64,000 nt of DNA. Source: Candidatus Epilinea brevis (lineage in GTDB: Bacteria > Chloroflexota > Anaerolineae > Epilineales > Epilineaceae). This document shows, piece after piece, positions 46,044 to 60,948 of the stretch (position 1 is the first letter of the stretch; every line of letters starts with the position of its first letter). The position numbers were made by a program, and so were the translations under genes. The notes under the pieces were generated by a model. The model was not told where the DNA came from, ran no database searches, and was given only the letters and a program-made list of their open reading frames with translations. Location of the stretch: NCBI GenBank assembly GCA_016710785.1, contig JADJUE010000009.1, positions 620,001 to 684,000 on the forward strand, written 5' to 3'.

Positions 46044-46652
46044 TCAAGGCGCCGCCGCGAACACCACCAGCCGCCGGCTGTAGGTCTTGGCCACAGCATC
46101 CCAGACCCCGTCGCAGGTGATCAGGCTCAGCTCCGCGCGCTCGCTGGCGCCGAAGATCGCCTGCCAGGTGGCCTCGTCCACCGCGTTGACGTCCACCAGG
46201 CGCTGCTCGCCGGCGGCGAAGGCCAATACCGTGCCGTCGGCGTAGCGCACCTTGATCTCGTCGCCCGGCTGCAGCTCCTTGAGCCGGGCGAAGACCGCCG
46301 GTCGGCCCTGGCTGTCGTCCAGGTGGCCGCTGAGGATCGCCCGTCCCGGCTCGCCCGGGCGGTAGCCCTGGCGGTACCAGCCGACGTTGCCGAAGGCCTG
46401 TGGCACGCCGATCTTCTGGTCGCCCGTCAGGTCCAGGGCCTCGATGGCCGCGTCCACCCGGATGGCCGGAATGGTGATGCGCGCCGGCAGGCCATGCGCC
46501 GCCCAGGGATCCGCCGTGGCAGCCGGCGGACGGGTGGGCAGGGGCGCGGCGGCCTCCGGCCCGGCGCCGCAGGCAGTCATGGTGGTGGCCAGCATCAGGG
46601 CCAGGCAGATGGCGGGGGCCGGCAGTGGGATCATGGACCGGGTTATCGTCAT
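46044..46652 (-). CDS. Class D/E-like sortase with lipoprotein signal
   Basis: 202 aa from ATG 46652 (or ATG 46634). The N-terminus looks like a lipoprotein signal (ICLALMLATTMTAC, Cys ~28). The sortase barrel carries the catalytic His in LSGHLDD, the catalytic Cys in SLITCDG and the Arg in YSRRLVVF. It is short for a housekeeping sortase A. It would link surface proteins, but no LPXTG-type substrate is found in the window. The start lies 2 bases from the asparaginase stop, so they are co-transcribed. Confidence 0.85.
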   Translation of the reverse strand: MTITRSMIPLPAPAICLALMLATTMTACGAGPEAAAPLPTRPPAATADPWAAHGLPARITIPAIRVDAAIEALDLTGDQKIGVPQAFGNVGWYRQGYRPGEPGRAILSGHLDDSQGRPAVFARLKELQPGDEIKVRYADGTVLAFAAGEQRLVDVNAVDEATWQAIFGASERAELSLITCDGVWDAVAKTYSRRLVVFAAAP

Positions 46653-46654
46653 AC

Positions 46655-47731
46655 CTACAGCTCTCGTCGGGTGGCGGGCAGGGGCTGGGGCAGGCGCGCG
46701 GACGCCGCGCCCTCGCTCAGCTCGCCGCGAAGGTCCACCTGTATCAGGCGGCGCACGTCGCCGGGCGGCAGGCCCAGCGACAGCAGGTAGCGCAGCTTGG
46801 CCAGGGCAGCCTCGGCGGTCATGTCGCCGCCGCCCACGGCACCGGCATCGGCCAGGCAGGAGCTGGCGGCGTAGTCGCCCAGCGCCGTGCCGCCCTCCAG
46901 GCATTGCGAGGTCACCACCACCGCCACGCCCATCGCCGTGGCTTCGCGGATCGCATCCAGGAAGGCCCCGTCGTTGCCCGGCCCCGTGCCCGCGCCATAG
47001 GCCTCCAGCACCAGGCCGGCCACCGGCGGCAGGAGCATCGAGCGGATGACGCCGGCGGCGATGCCGGGAAAGAGCCGCAGCGCGCCCACCAGCGGTTGGC
47101 CGAGCTCCACCACCCTGAGCGTCGTACCCGACGGCGGCGCCGGGCGCACCCGCGGCCAGTCGATGCTGATGGCCACCCCGGCCCGGCCCAGGGGCGGGCA
47201 GTTGGGCGAGGCGAAGGCCTCGAAGTCCTGCGTGTGTACCTTCGTGGTCCGGCAGCCCCGAAGCAGGAGGCCGCCGAAGTACACGCAGACCTCCGGCAAG
47301 GGCTGATCCGCGGCGATCAAGATGGCGGTGAGCAGGTTCTCGAAGGCGTCGTTGCGCAGCTCACAGAGCGGCACCTGCGAGCCCGTGAGGATGACCGGCT
47401 TGGCCAGACCCTCGAGCATGAAGGGCAGGGCCGACGCCGTGTAGGCCATCGTGTCCGTGCCGTGGGCCACGACGAAGCCGTCGAAATCCTCGTAGTTGGC
47501 GGCGATGTCGCGGGCGATGCGCGACCAGTCCTCGGGCGTCATGTAGGCGCTGTCCAAGAGCGGCTCGTGCTCGTTCAGCACCACTTCCGGCAGCAACGGT
47601 GAACGGAAGGCGGGGAGCTCCGCCAGCTGCTCGGCGAGGAAGCCCGGCGCCGGGGCGTAGCCGGCCGGCCCGCGGCGCATCCCGATGGTGCCCCCGGTGT
47701 TGGCGATGTAGACGCGGCGGCGGGCGCGCAT
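46655..47731 (-). CDS. ansA: L-asparaginase (type I, cytoplasmic)
   Basis: 358 aa. Catalytic motifs are IANTGGTIGM with the nucleophilic Thr near the N-terminus and VVAHGTDTMAYTA with the Thr-Asp pair. No signal peptide is present, which fits the type I cytoplasmic form; VILTGSQVPL and AYGAGTGPG also agree. It converts Asn to Asp and ammonia. It sits between valS and the sortase, and the ATG lies 20 bases after the valS stop. It could also be a related amidotransferase-type asparaginase, but the length argues against GatD. Confidence 0.92.
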   Translation of the reverse strand: MRARRRVYIANTGGTIGMRRGPAGYAPAPGFLAEQLAELPAFRSPLLPEVVLNEHEPLLDSAYMTPEDWSRIARDIAANYEDFDGFVVAHGTDTMAYTASALPFMLEGLAKPVILTGSQVPLCELRNDAFENLLTAILIAADQPLPEVCVYFGGLLLRGCRTTKVHTQDFEAFASPNCPPLGRAGVAISIDWPRVRPAPPSGTTLRVVELGQPLVGALRLFPGIAAGVIRSMLLPPVAGLVLEAYGAGTGPGNDGAFLDAIREATAMGVAVVVTSQCLEGGTALGDYAASSCLADAGAVGGGDMTAEAALAKLRYLLSLGLPPGDVRRLIQVDLRGELSEGAASARLPQPLPATRREL

Positions 47732-47751
47732 CGCTTCGGTGCCCTCGGCGC

Positions 47752-51029
<3,278 letters not shown>

Positions 51030-51033
<4 letters not shown>

Positions 51034-51722
51034 GCTTCACCTTCCTGAGCGATGTGGATGCAGGCCAGGCGCCCTTCGGCCAGGGCGACGAGGGCCGTCG
51101 GCCCTGTCATGCGGTTGCTGACGCCGCGTGCCGGCCCGAAGGCCAGCACGCTGTCCGCAAGGGTCCAGCGGAGCCCCATGGTCCGCGCGACGCGCGCGGC
51201 TCCGCCGAAGGGAATCAACGATACCGTGTCGCCCGACCGGCCCTCGATGCGCTGTTCGGCCTCGCCCTGCAGCAGCCAGACCCGTTGGTCACCGTCCAGG
51301 AGGCAGACCTCACGACCGGCCAGGTCGGGATGGGCCAGCAGGCAGAGGTTGGCCAGGCTATGGTCGATGCGCCCGCCCCAGGCGCCGAGCACCCAGATGG
51401 GCGCGTCGATCGGCGCCAGAAGCGCGGCGCGCATGAGCGCCAGCTCCAGATCGGTCTCGTCCTTGTTGACGGGATGACGATCGAAGGGCGGGGACGAGGC
51501 CTCCTGGGCGGCGGCGGCAGCCCAGTCCTCGTCGGCCAGCGAGTCGCCGTCGCCCACGACCAGGTCCGGCATGCGGCCCGCGGCCAGGGCGAGGCGCGCG
51601 CCGCCGTCGGCCGCCACCACCAGGGGTGAGCGGGCCAGCAGCTCGCGCCAGGGCTCGAGGCTGAGGCCGGGGGCACCTGCAACCACCAGGACCGGCGGCC
51701 GCCCCTGCCAGGCGCCGATCAC
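51030..51722 (-). CDS. thiN: Thiamine pyrophosphokinase
   Basis: 230 aa. It transfers pyrophosphate from ATP to thiamine. Family motifs: VVAADGGARLAL, LVVGDGDSL, the metal-binding KDETDLELAL, GAWGGRIDHSLANL and a C-terminal beta-sandwich with GDTVSLIPFGG and the SNR loop in GVSNRMTGP. GTG 51722 overlaps the adk stop, and its own stop overlaps the valS start. The symbol thiN is used for this family in Firmicutes. Confidence 0.88.
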
Positions 51723-52369
51723 CGGCCTTGCCGGATCCGGTCGATGGCCCCGGCGACCGCGGCGGAGATCTCCGCCACCGAACCCTCGCCGGGGACTTCG
51801 TGCAGGCGGCCGGTAGCGCGGTAATGGGAGAGCACCGGCCCGATCTGCTCGTGGTAGATCTCCAGGCGTCGGCCTACCTTCTCCGGAGCGTCATCCGCGC
51901 GACGCTCCAGCAGGGCGCCGTCGGCGGGGCAGGTGTCGCCGGCCAGCAAGGACCGGTGGTAGGGAGTCTGGCAGGTCGGGCAGACGAGGCGGCCGGAGAT
52001 GCGCGTGATGATGACCGCGTCGGGCACGTCGATGAGCACGGCGCCGTCAGCGGTCTGGCCGAGTACGGCCAGCATGGCGTCGAGCGCCGCCGCCTGCGCC
52101 GCCGTGCGCGGGAAGCCGTCGAGCAGCACGCCCCCGGCGGCGTCCGCTTCGGCCAGACGCTCCGCGATCATGCGGATGGTGACGTCGTCCGGCACCAGTT
52201 CGCCGCGGACCATGTAGGACCCGGCCAACTCGCCCAAGAGCGTCTTGAGGCCCAGGTGATGGCGGAACAGGTCACCGGAGGCCACGTGCAGCAGGCCCAG
52301 CCGTTGACCGAGCGCCTTGGCCTGCGTGCCCTTGCCGGAACCGGGCGCGCCGAGGAGGACGATGTTCAT
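51719..52369 (-). CDS. adk: Adenylate kinase
   Basis: 216 aa from ATG 52369. P-loop GAPGSGKGTQA (~7-17), the AMP-binding SGDLFRHH, LLDGFPRTAAQA (~84-95) and a long lid containing CPTCQTPYH...CPADG, a zinc-type lid. It interconverts ATP+AMP and 2 ADP. First gene of the adk-thiN-valS-ansA-sortase minus-strand series; the first three joins overlap by 4 bases or nearly abut. Confidence 0.96.
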   Translation of the reverse strand: MNIVLLGAPGSGKGTQAKALGQRLGLLHVASGDLFRHHLGLKTLLGELAGSYMVRGELVPDDVTIRMIAERLAEADAAGGVLLDGFPRTAAQAAALDAMLAVLGQTADGAVLIDVPDAVIITRISGRLVCPTCQTPYHRSLLAGDTCPADGALLERRADDAPEKVGRRLEIYHEQIGPVLSHYRATGRLHEVPGEGSVAEISAAVAGAIDRIRQGR

Positions 52370-52660
52370 GAAAAGCTCCGTGCTGCTATGAAAATGCGCC
52401 GCGGTGCGGGCGGCGGCGAAGGGTCGGGATCCTTCGGGCCAACGATTATACATGGCGCCTCATGCCGGGTTGCCGCTCTCCTGTCGCATCCTTGTCGCAG
52501 CGTCGCCGCAAAGCCCCCTCCATCTGCCCCCCAGATCCGCGATACTCTCTCCGGATGCGCCGGTCAGGACAGACGACGCCTGCGTGGATAGCGCCACAGA
52601 ATTGCCGTGATGAGGTTGGAGCCCGGACCCCGGCGCGACATCGCCGGGGTCCAGCGGCGC
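52370..52660 (-). promoter_or_regulatory. adk upstream region with perfect -10
   Basis: On the minus strand TATAAT (52450-52445) lies 76 bases upstream of the adk ATG. No convincing -35 is found 16-18 bases away. The rest of the ~290-bp gap between adk and the NACHT gene shows nothing else. Confidence 0.5.
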
Positions 52661-55600
52661 TCAGGAGCCGCTCCCCCCGCTCACCGCCAGCCGGAAGCCG
52701 CTGTTGTAGTTCCAGATGGCCGGCAGGGCGAAGTCGCGCGAAGCCGCGCGGGCATAGGGATGGGTGTAGTACCAGGAACCGCCGCGTCCGACGCGCAGCA
52801 CTTCAGGCGCCGCATCGGGGTTCTCGCGACCGTCGCCGGCGTGGTAGGGATAGCCGAAGCGCGGCTGGACGCTGTCCTCCCCCAGCAGGCTGGCCGTCCA
52901 TTCGAAGACGTTGCCGGTCAGATCGCCGACGCCTTCCGGCGTGTCCCCGGCGGGGAAGACGCCCACGGGGCTGGTCTGCCGCAGCCGGGTCTCGGCGGTG
53001 TTGCCCATCAACGGATGGAACGCGTCGCCGCCGGCGTAGCGGCGGGCCGGGAGCCCGCGCGCCGCCGCCTCCCATTCGGCCTCGGTCGGCAGGCCGACGG
53101 TCATCCCGCTCTGGGCGCTGAGCCAGGAGCAGTAGGCGCGCGCCTCGTACCAGCAGATCCCCACCACCGGTTGCGAAGGGCCGTTGAAGCGCTCGTCGCG
53201 CCAATAGCGCGGCGCGGTCAGACGCTGCTCCGGATAGGCCTCGCCGAGGTGCAGCTCCAGCGCTGTGGCCGACATGGCCAGCCGGCGCCGCCAGCGCTCG
53301 CCGGCCTCGTCGTCCAACTGCCCGCTGGCCACCAGCTCGGCCAGGAACTCCGGGCGGCCCCTAAAGCGCGCCAGCCATTCGCGGATATCGGCGTGGATGC
53401 CCGCGGCGGTGCCGCGGCCCTCCCGCCAGCGCCGGCCGGCGGCCGTGTCCCACCAGCGCGCATCCTCATAGCCGCCGGCGGTCATGAAGCAGCCCCACTC
53501 CGCGTTGGTCACCGGGTAGCGACCGATCTGGAAAGGCCCCAGGCGCACCGTATGCCGTGGCAGGTGGCTGCGCGTCTCGCGCTCCAGCCAGACCACGGGG
53601 TCGTCGTCGCCGATGGGATAGTCGCCGCCGGCGATCGCCACCAGCGCGGGGCGCCGGTACGGCCCTTCCGGGCCGCTATCGAGTGGGAAGCGCGGATCGC
53701 CGAGCGGGCCCAGGGCCATCGCGGCGGCGATGCGCGAACGCAGATCCGCGGCGGGGTCGCGGCTGCGCGCCATGAGCGCCTCGCGCAAGGTCTGCAGGAA
53801 TGCCTCAGGCAGCCGCTCGCGCAACAGCGGGGTCGCGGCGGCGCGACCAGTCAGGGCGAGGTTGGCGGCCATCAGCGGCCACAGGAAAGCGGCGGGATCG
53901 GGGGCCATCGCCGCCGCCAGCAAGGTGGTCTCCTCCCAGCCGGTCTGCGGCAGGGGCGGCAGGGCCTCGCCGGGCGGCAGTCCGGCCAACAACTCGGTGG
54001 CGCCTGGCGCTACCTCGGCCTCGCGCCAGGGCGCGGCCACCAGATCGGCGCGGGGCGCGCGGACCAGGCAGCGGGCGGCGAAATACTCCTGGAAGAGCTG
54101 ATGGCGGAAGCAGAGGTCTTCGACGGCCGGATCTTCATCCAGCACATCCAGGGCCAGCCCGGCGCGCAGGATGTCGCCGGCCTGAGGGAGGTCGATGAGG
54201 GCTTCGGCGCCGTCGAGGCTGATCCGCCGTTGGGCGCCGGCGCCGGCATCGCCTTCCAGCTGCATGCCGTAGGCCAGGCGGGCCAGGCCGGGCATCAGCG
54301 GACCGCGCTCGGGCAGCTCGACCGCATCCTGCCATCGCCACTGCGCCAGGCGCCGCAGATCCCGTTCGTCCAGCAGATCCTCGGGGAGAAACAGCGGATG
54401 GCCCTGCTCCACCTCGCGGCGCAGGGCCCGGCGGACGAAGTCCGTCAACAGGCCCACGCGATGCGGCACCACCGCCTCGTCGGCCGCCGCCTGCTGCGCC
54501 AGGAGCGACAGGAAGAACGGGCTGCGCAGGGCTTCCAGTTCGGCCGAGCCGCGGATCTGCTCCCAGACGCGATCGCCGCGCCGGCCCAACACCCGCTGCA
54601 AAAGGGCCGCTACCTGTTCATCCGCCATGGGTTCGACGCGCAGCTGCGGCACCCGCAGGGCGCCGCTCGACAGCGGGGCGGAATAGTCCAGGCTGCGGCA
54701 GCTGAAGAGCACCCGGTTGCCCGGCGTCGTCTGCTGCAGCTGCACCAGCCAGTCCTTCCAGCGGGCCACGCGCTGATGAAACTGCCGCGGACCAGAGCAG
54801 GGCATCTCGTTGAGCGCATCCAGAAGCAGCACCATGCGGCCGTCGCGCAGCAGGGCATCCAACGGCGGCAGGCCCGGAAAGCGCTCGGTCCAGCGCGCGG
54901 CCAGCCATCGGCCCGGAGCCGGCGGCTCGAGGCCTGCCGCTTCAGACCGGTACTGGTTGAGCTGGATGAAGAAGGTCAACCCCGTGCCTGCTCCGGAGGC
55001 CGCAGGCGCCTGAGGACGCGTGTCGGCGCGCAGGCCCTCCAGGGCAAGGTCCAGTTCGAGGCGCCGCAGCAGGGTGGACTTGCCGCTGCCCGGGGGGCCG
55101 AGGATCACCAGCGCCGGGTCCGGCAGTTCCGCCAACAGCCGGAAGAGGTCGTCATGCCGTTCACGGTGCGCCTGCCAGCGTCCGCCGGCGGCCTGTTCGC
55201 CGTGATCCACCAGCAGACTGAGGGACACGAAGCGCCGGTCCAGCCGGAAGCGCTCCTGGCTCCAGGCGGCGATGCGTTCAACGCGATGGGCCGTCCAGCC
55301 ACCGGAACGGCCCTCCAGGCTACGCAGGGCCGCCGCTGCCGGCGCGGCAAGGTCCCCGTCGGCCGCGGCCGCGGCCAGGAGGGCGGCCAAGGCCGGCGTG
55401 GCGGCGGGCGACGCGACGGCGTCAGCAGCGTCATCCGGCGCGGCCCGGTCTGCCGCGCGCGCATCGGGGCCGGTATCGAGGCGGGTGTGATGGGCCGCCG
55501 ACAGCGGCCATCCCGCCCCCGCGCTGTCGCCGGGCTGCGGCCGTTCCCGATCCCGCAGCGGCAGTTCCCGTTCCCGCAGGAGGTCCGCCAACAGCAGATG

Positions 55601-56023
55601 CCCGCGCGCGAGGCGCCGCTCCAGGGTGCGGCGGTGGGTGCCCAGGAAGGCCGCCGCTTCGCCCATGGGTAGGAATCCGCTGGACAGGTAACGAAAGCGC
55701 AGCAGGCCCAGAGCCTGCCGGGCCGGGGCCTCCGACTGGAAGTCCGCCCGCAGCAGCGCCAGCTCGTCGGCGGGCGAGAGCACGCTGTCACCGGCCGGCT
55801 GCGCGTCACCGCGTAGGCGGCCCAGCGCCTCCCGGACCAGCTGGTCCAGCAGCCGGGCCAGCACCCAGGCGCGGCCGGAGACAGTGTCCGGCGCGCCCTC
55901 GGCCGCCAGTCGCACGCTCACCAGCCGCAGCTGCAGCAAGGGGCTGTCTTCGTAAGGCTGCGCGTGACGGATGGCCAACAGCACAGCACGGACCGCCGGC
56001 TCGTCGATCGCCGCGAAGCTCAT
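52661..56023 (-). CDS. NACHT NTPase fused to FGE-sulfatase (SUMF1/CLec) domain
   Basis: 1120 aa from ATG 56023 (MSFAAIDEPAV). Residues ~1-160 hold helices and an HTH (PMGEAAAFLGTHRRTLERRL, ~119-138). The NACHT ATPase has Walker A LGPPGSGKSTLLRRL at ~305-320, Walker B MVLLLDALNEMP at ~395-406 and sensor FSCRSLDY. Helical repeats occupy ~480-780. Residues ~795-1120 form a formylglycine-generating-enzyme-like C-type-lectin fold (GGDYPIGDDDP, GRYPVTNAEW, GLPTEAEWEAAARG, EWTASLL, RGGSWYY, WNYNSGFRLA). NACHT (STAND) proteins sense ligands by oligomerising, and some bacterial ones are single-gene anti-phage defences. A defence or signalling role is inference. Confidence 0.88.
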   Translation of the reverse strand: MSFAAIDEPAVRAVLLAIRHAQPYEDSPLLQLRLVSVRLAAEGAPDTVSGRAWVLARLLDQLVREALGRLRGDAQPAGDSVLSPADELALLRADFQSEAPARQALGLLRFRYLSSGFLPMGEAAAFLGTHRRTLERRLARGHLLLADLLRERELPLRDRERPQPGDSAGAGWPLSAAHHTRLDTGPDARAADRAAPDDAADAVASPAATPALAALLAAAAADGDLAAPAAAALRSLEGRSGGWTAHRVERIAAWSQERFRLDRRFVSLSLLVDHGEQAAGGRWQAHRERHDDLFRLLAELPDPALVILGPPGSGKSTLLRRLELDLALEGLRADTRPQAPAASGAGTGLTFFIQLNQYRSEAAGLEPPAPGRWLAARWTERFPGLPPLDALLRDGRMVLLLDALNEMPCSGPRQFHQRVARWKDWLVQLQQTTPGNRVLFSCRSLDYSAPLSSGALRVPQLRVEPMADEQVAALLQRVLGRRGDRVWEQIRGSAELEALRSPFFLSLLAQQAAADEAVVPHRVGLLTDFVRRALRREVEQGHPLFLPEDLLDERDLRRLAQWRWQDAVELPERGPLMPGLARLAYGMQLEGDAGAGAQRRISLDGAEALIDLPQAGDILRAGLALDVLDEDPAVEDLCFRHQLFQEYFAARCLVRAPRADLVAAPWREAEVAPGATELLAGLPPGEALPPLPQTGWEETTLLAAAMAPDPAAFLWPLMAANLALTGRAAATPLLRERLPEAFLQTLREALMARSRDPAADLRSRIAAAMALGPLGDPRFPLDSGPEGPYRRPALVAIAGGDYPIGDDDPVVWLERETRSHLPRHTVRLGPFQIGRYPVTNAEWGCFMTAGGYEDARWWDTAAGRRWREGRGTAAGIHADIREWLARFRGRPEFLAELVASGQLDDEAGERWRRRLAMSATALELHLGEAYPEQRLTAPRYWRDERFNGPSQPVVGICWYEARAYCSWLSAQSGMTVGLPTEAEWEAAARGLPARRYAGGDAFHPLMGNTAETRLRQTSPVGVFPAGDTPEGVGDLTGNVFEWTASLLGEDSVQPRFGYPYHAGDGRENPDAAPEVLRVGRGGSWYYTHPYARAASRDFALPAIWNYNSGFRLAVSGGSGS

Positions 56024-56259
56024 GCGCCTGCGTCTCCATCCTCTGACACGTCGACCCCCATGACAACACACCGGCGGCTACGGTCGACCCGGAGCTTAAC
56101 CTCGCGTCACGGCGCGCGCAAGTCCGGCGCCCGACGGGTACTGCACCTCCAAGAAGCGTGAGGATAGCGGTTGCATGACCTCGCAGCCGATGCAGGACTC
56201 GAGACCCGGCACACCCACCGGCTACGCTCGACGTCCTTTGTGAGGCGGTACGAGCCTCC
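56024..56259. other. Intergenic region between the NACHT gene and the nusA promoter
   Basis: The divergent promoter space. No convincing promoter for the NACHT gene and no RNA gene could be identified by eye. Confidence 0.4.
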
Positions 56260-56288
56260 TTGCCAGCCCATGGGCCGAGTGATATACT
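56260..56288 (+). promoter_or_regulatory. Strong sigma-70 promoter of the nusA-infB operon
   Basis: TTGCCA (56260-56265), 17-base spacer, TATACT (56283-56288). Transcription is expected from ~56295, about 110 bases before nusA. Confidence 0.7.
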
Positions 56289-56316
56289 CTTTCTTCCAAC
56301 TCGCCGTTCCGCGCGG

Positions 56317-56344
56317 AAAGTGGGTATTCCCCACTTTTCTTTGT
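56317..56344 (+). promoter_or_regulatory. Attenuator-like hairpin in the nusA leader
   Basis: AAAGTGGG (56317-56324) pairs with CCCACTTT (56330-56337), followed by a T-rich tract (TCTTT). It looks like a small intrinsic terminator ~20 bases after the transcription start, inside the leader. Similar hairpins precede rimP-nusA operons in other bacteria. A second hairpin (56383-56388 with 56392-56397) ends right at the GGGGG Shine-Dalgarno of nusA. Confidence 0.6.
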
Positions 56345-56406
56345 GTCAGGGCCCGGTGGGACGGTATCCGTTAAAGCGACTAGGGCGCCTTGCGCCCGGG
56401 GGTTCC

Positions 56407-58035
<1,629 letters not shown>

Positions 58036-58055
58036 CCGGGGCCGGGGAACCACGC

Positions 58056-58388
58056 ATGTCGGCCGACGGCCCGGGGCCTGACGTCATGCGTGCCCCGCCG
58101 CAGCGCCGCTGCGTGGTTTGCCAGCAAACCGCCGGCAAGCGCGGCCTGAACCGGGTCGTTCGATCCACAGAAGGCCGCGTCCTTCTGGATCGAACGGGCA
58201 AGGCCGCCGGCCGGGGGGCCTATGTCTGCGGCAAACCGGCTTGTCTGGGCGCCGCGGGCCTGACGCAGCGACTGACCCACAGCCTTCGGCTGCGGATGGG
58301 CGACATCGAGCTGCGGGCGTTGGCCACCGAGCTCAACACGTTGATGCCGGACCCAAGCGGTCCGGCGATGGCAGGGTCCGGCCGATGA
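58056..58388 (+). CDS. ylxR: YlxR family RNA-binding protein (RnpM-like)
   Basis: 110 aa. YlxR signature RRCVVCQQTAGKRGLNRVVR near residue 17 and GRGAYVCGKPAC at ~53-64. The family binds RNA, and in Bacillus RnpM modulates RNase P. ATG 58056 has GGGGAA upstream; ATG 58086 is a possible shorter start. It sits between nusA and infB, the conserved position. Confidence 0.92.
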   Translation: MSADGPGPDVMRAPPQRRCVVCQQTAGKRGLNRVVRSTEGRVLLDRTGKAAGRGAYVCGKPACLGAAGLTQRLTHSLRLRMGDIELRALATELNTLMPDPSGPAMAGSGR

Positions 58389-58495
58389 ACGGTCGCCTCC
58401 CCGAATTTCATACGATGATCGGAACTCCGCTGCCGAACCGGTGATACCCGCCGGAAACCGGCCGCGATCCGACGCATAAAGGACCGGCACGGCAC

Positions 58496-60319
<1,824 letters not shown>

Positions 60320-60477
60320 TCGCGCATGTGCGGCAAGCACACCCGCCAGAATTTGAAACTGCGGCTGGAGCGCGGCGCATTTTCATAGCGGGGATGCGCT
60401 AGCCAGAGGGCCGGCGGCCGCGAAGGCCGCCGGCGGTCACGGTTCCGCCACCCATTCCATCGCAGGGGCTTGCCATC

Positions 60478-60948
60478 ATGCCGACACGACGCCAGCACCG
60501 CATCAACGAACTGCTCCTCGAAGAGATCTCGCTCCTGGTGCCCGGCCAGGTGGGCGACGAAGACCTGTCCGACATCACGGTCACCCGTGTCGAAAGCACG
60601 CAGGACCAGACCGCGGCCAAGGTCTACGTCACCCTTGGGCAGGATGCCACCGCGGCCGAGGTCGCCGACGCCCTGAGCCGCCTGAAGGAGGCGCAGGGTC
60701 TGTTGATGGACGAGCTGTCCACCTTGGGCATGCGCCGCGTGCCGCGCCTCAGCTTCGCCCACGACCGGGCCCATGAGAGCGGACAGCGGGTGCTGGACAT
60801 CCTCTCCCACCTGGAGTACCAACTGCCGGTGGATGAGCCGGCAGAGGCGCCGGCGGCTGGGGCCGGGGTGGCTACGTCCATGCTGCCGGAGTCCGGGAAG
60901 TCTGCGACCCCGGCGGATCGACCGCCCACTGGCGACGGCCGGCCATGA
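60478..60948 (+). CDS. rbfA: Ribosome-binding factor A
   Basis: 156 aa. The KH-like RbfA fold (RRQHRINELLLEEISLLV, VTRVESTQDQTAAKVYVTLG, RRVPRLSFAHDRAHESGQRV) covers ~1-115. A Pro/Ala-rich tail of ~40 residues follows. It aids 16S rRNA/30S maturation. It overlaps the nrnA-type gene by 4 bases (ATGA). Confidence 0.93.
   Translation: MPTRRQHRINELLLEEISLLVPGQVGDEDLSDITVTRVESTQDQTAAKVYVTLGQDATAAEVADALSRLKEAQGLLMDELSTLGMRRVPRLSFAHDRAHESGQRVLDILSHLEYQLPVDEPAEAPAAGAGVATSMLPESGKSATPADRPPTGDGRP

Noticed and set aside
52661..53700. Diversity-generating retroelement target in the CLec/FGE domain
   Set aside because: No reverse transcriptase, template repeat or accessory gene is present in the window.
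52607..55672. Plus-strand ORF of about 1000 codons opposite the NACHT gene
   Set aside because: Composition typical of the antisense of a GC-rich gene; no domain. The minus-strand protein has clear NACHT and FGE motifs.
56024..56259. tRNA or small RNA gene upstream of nusA
   Set aside because: No cloverleaf, T-loop consensus or other RNA signature could be formed on either strand.
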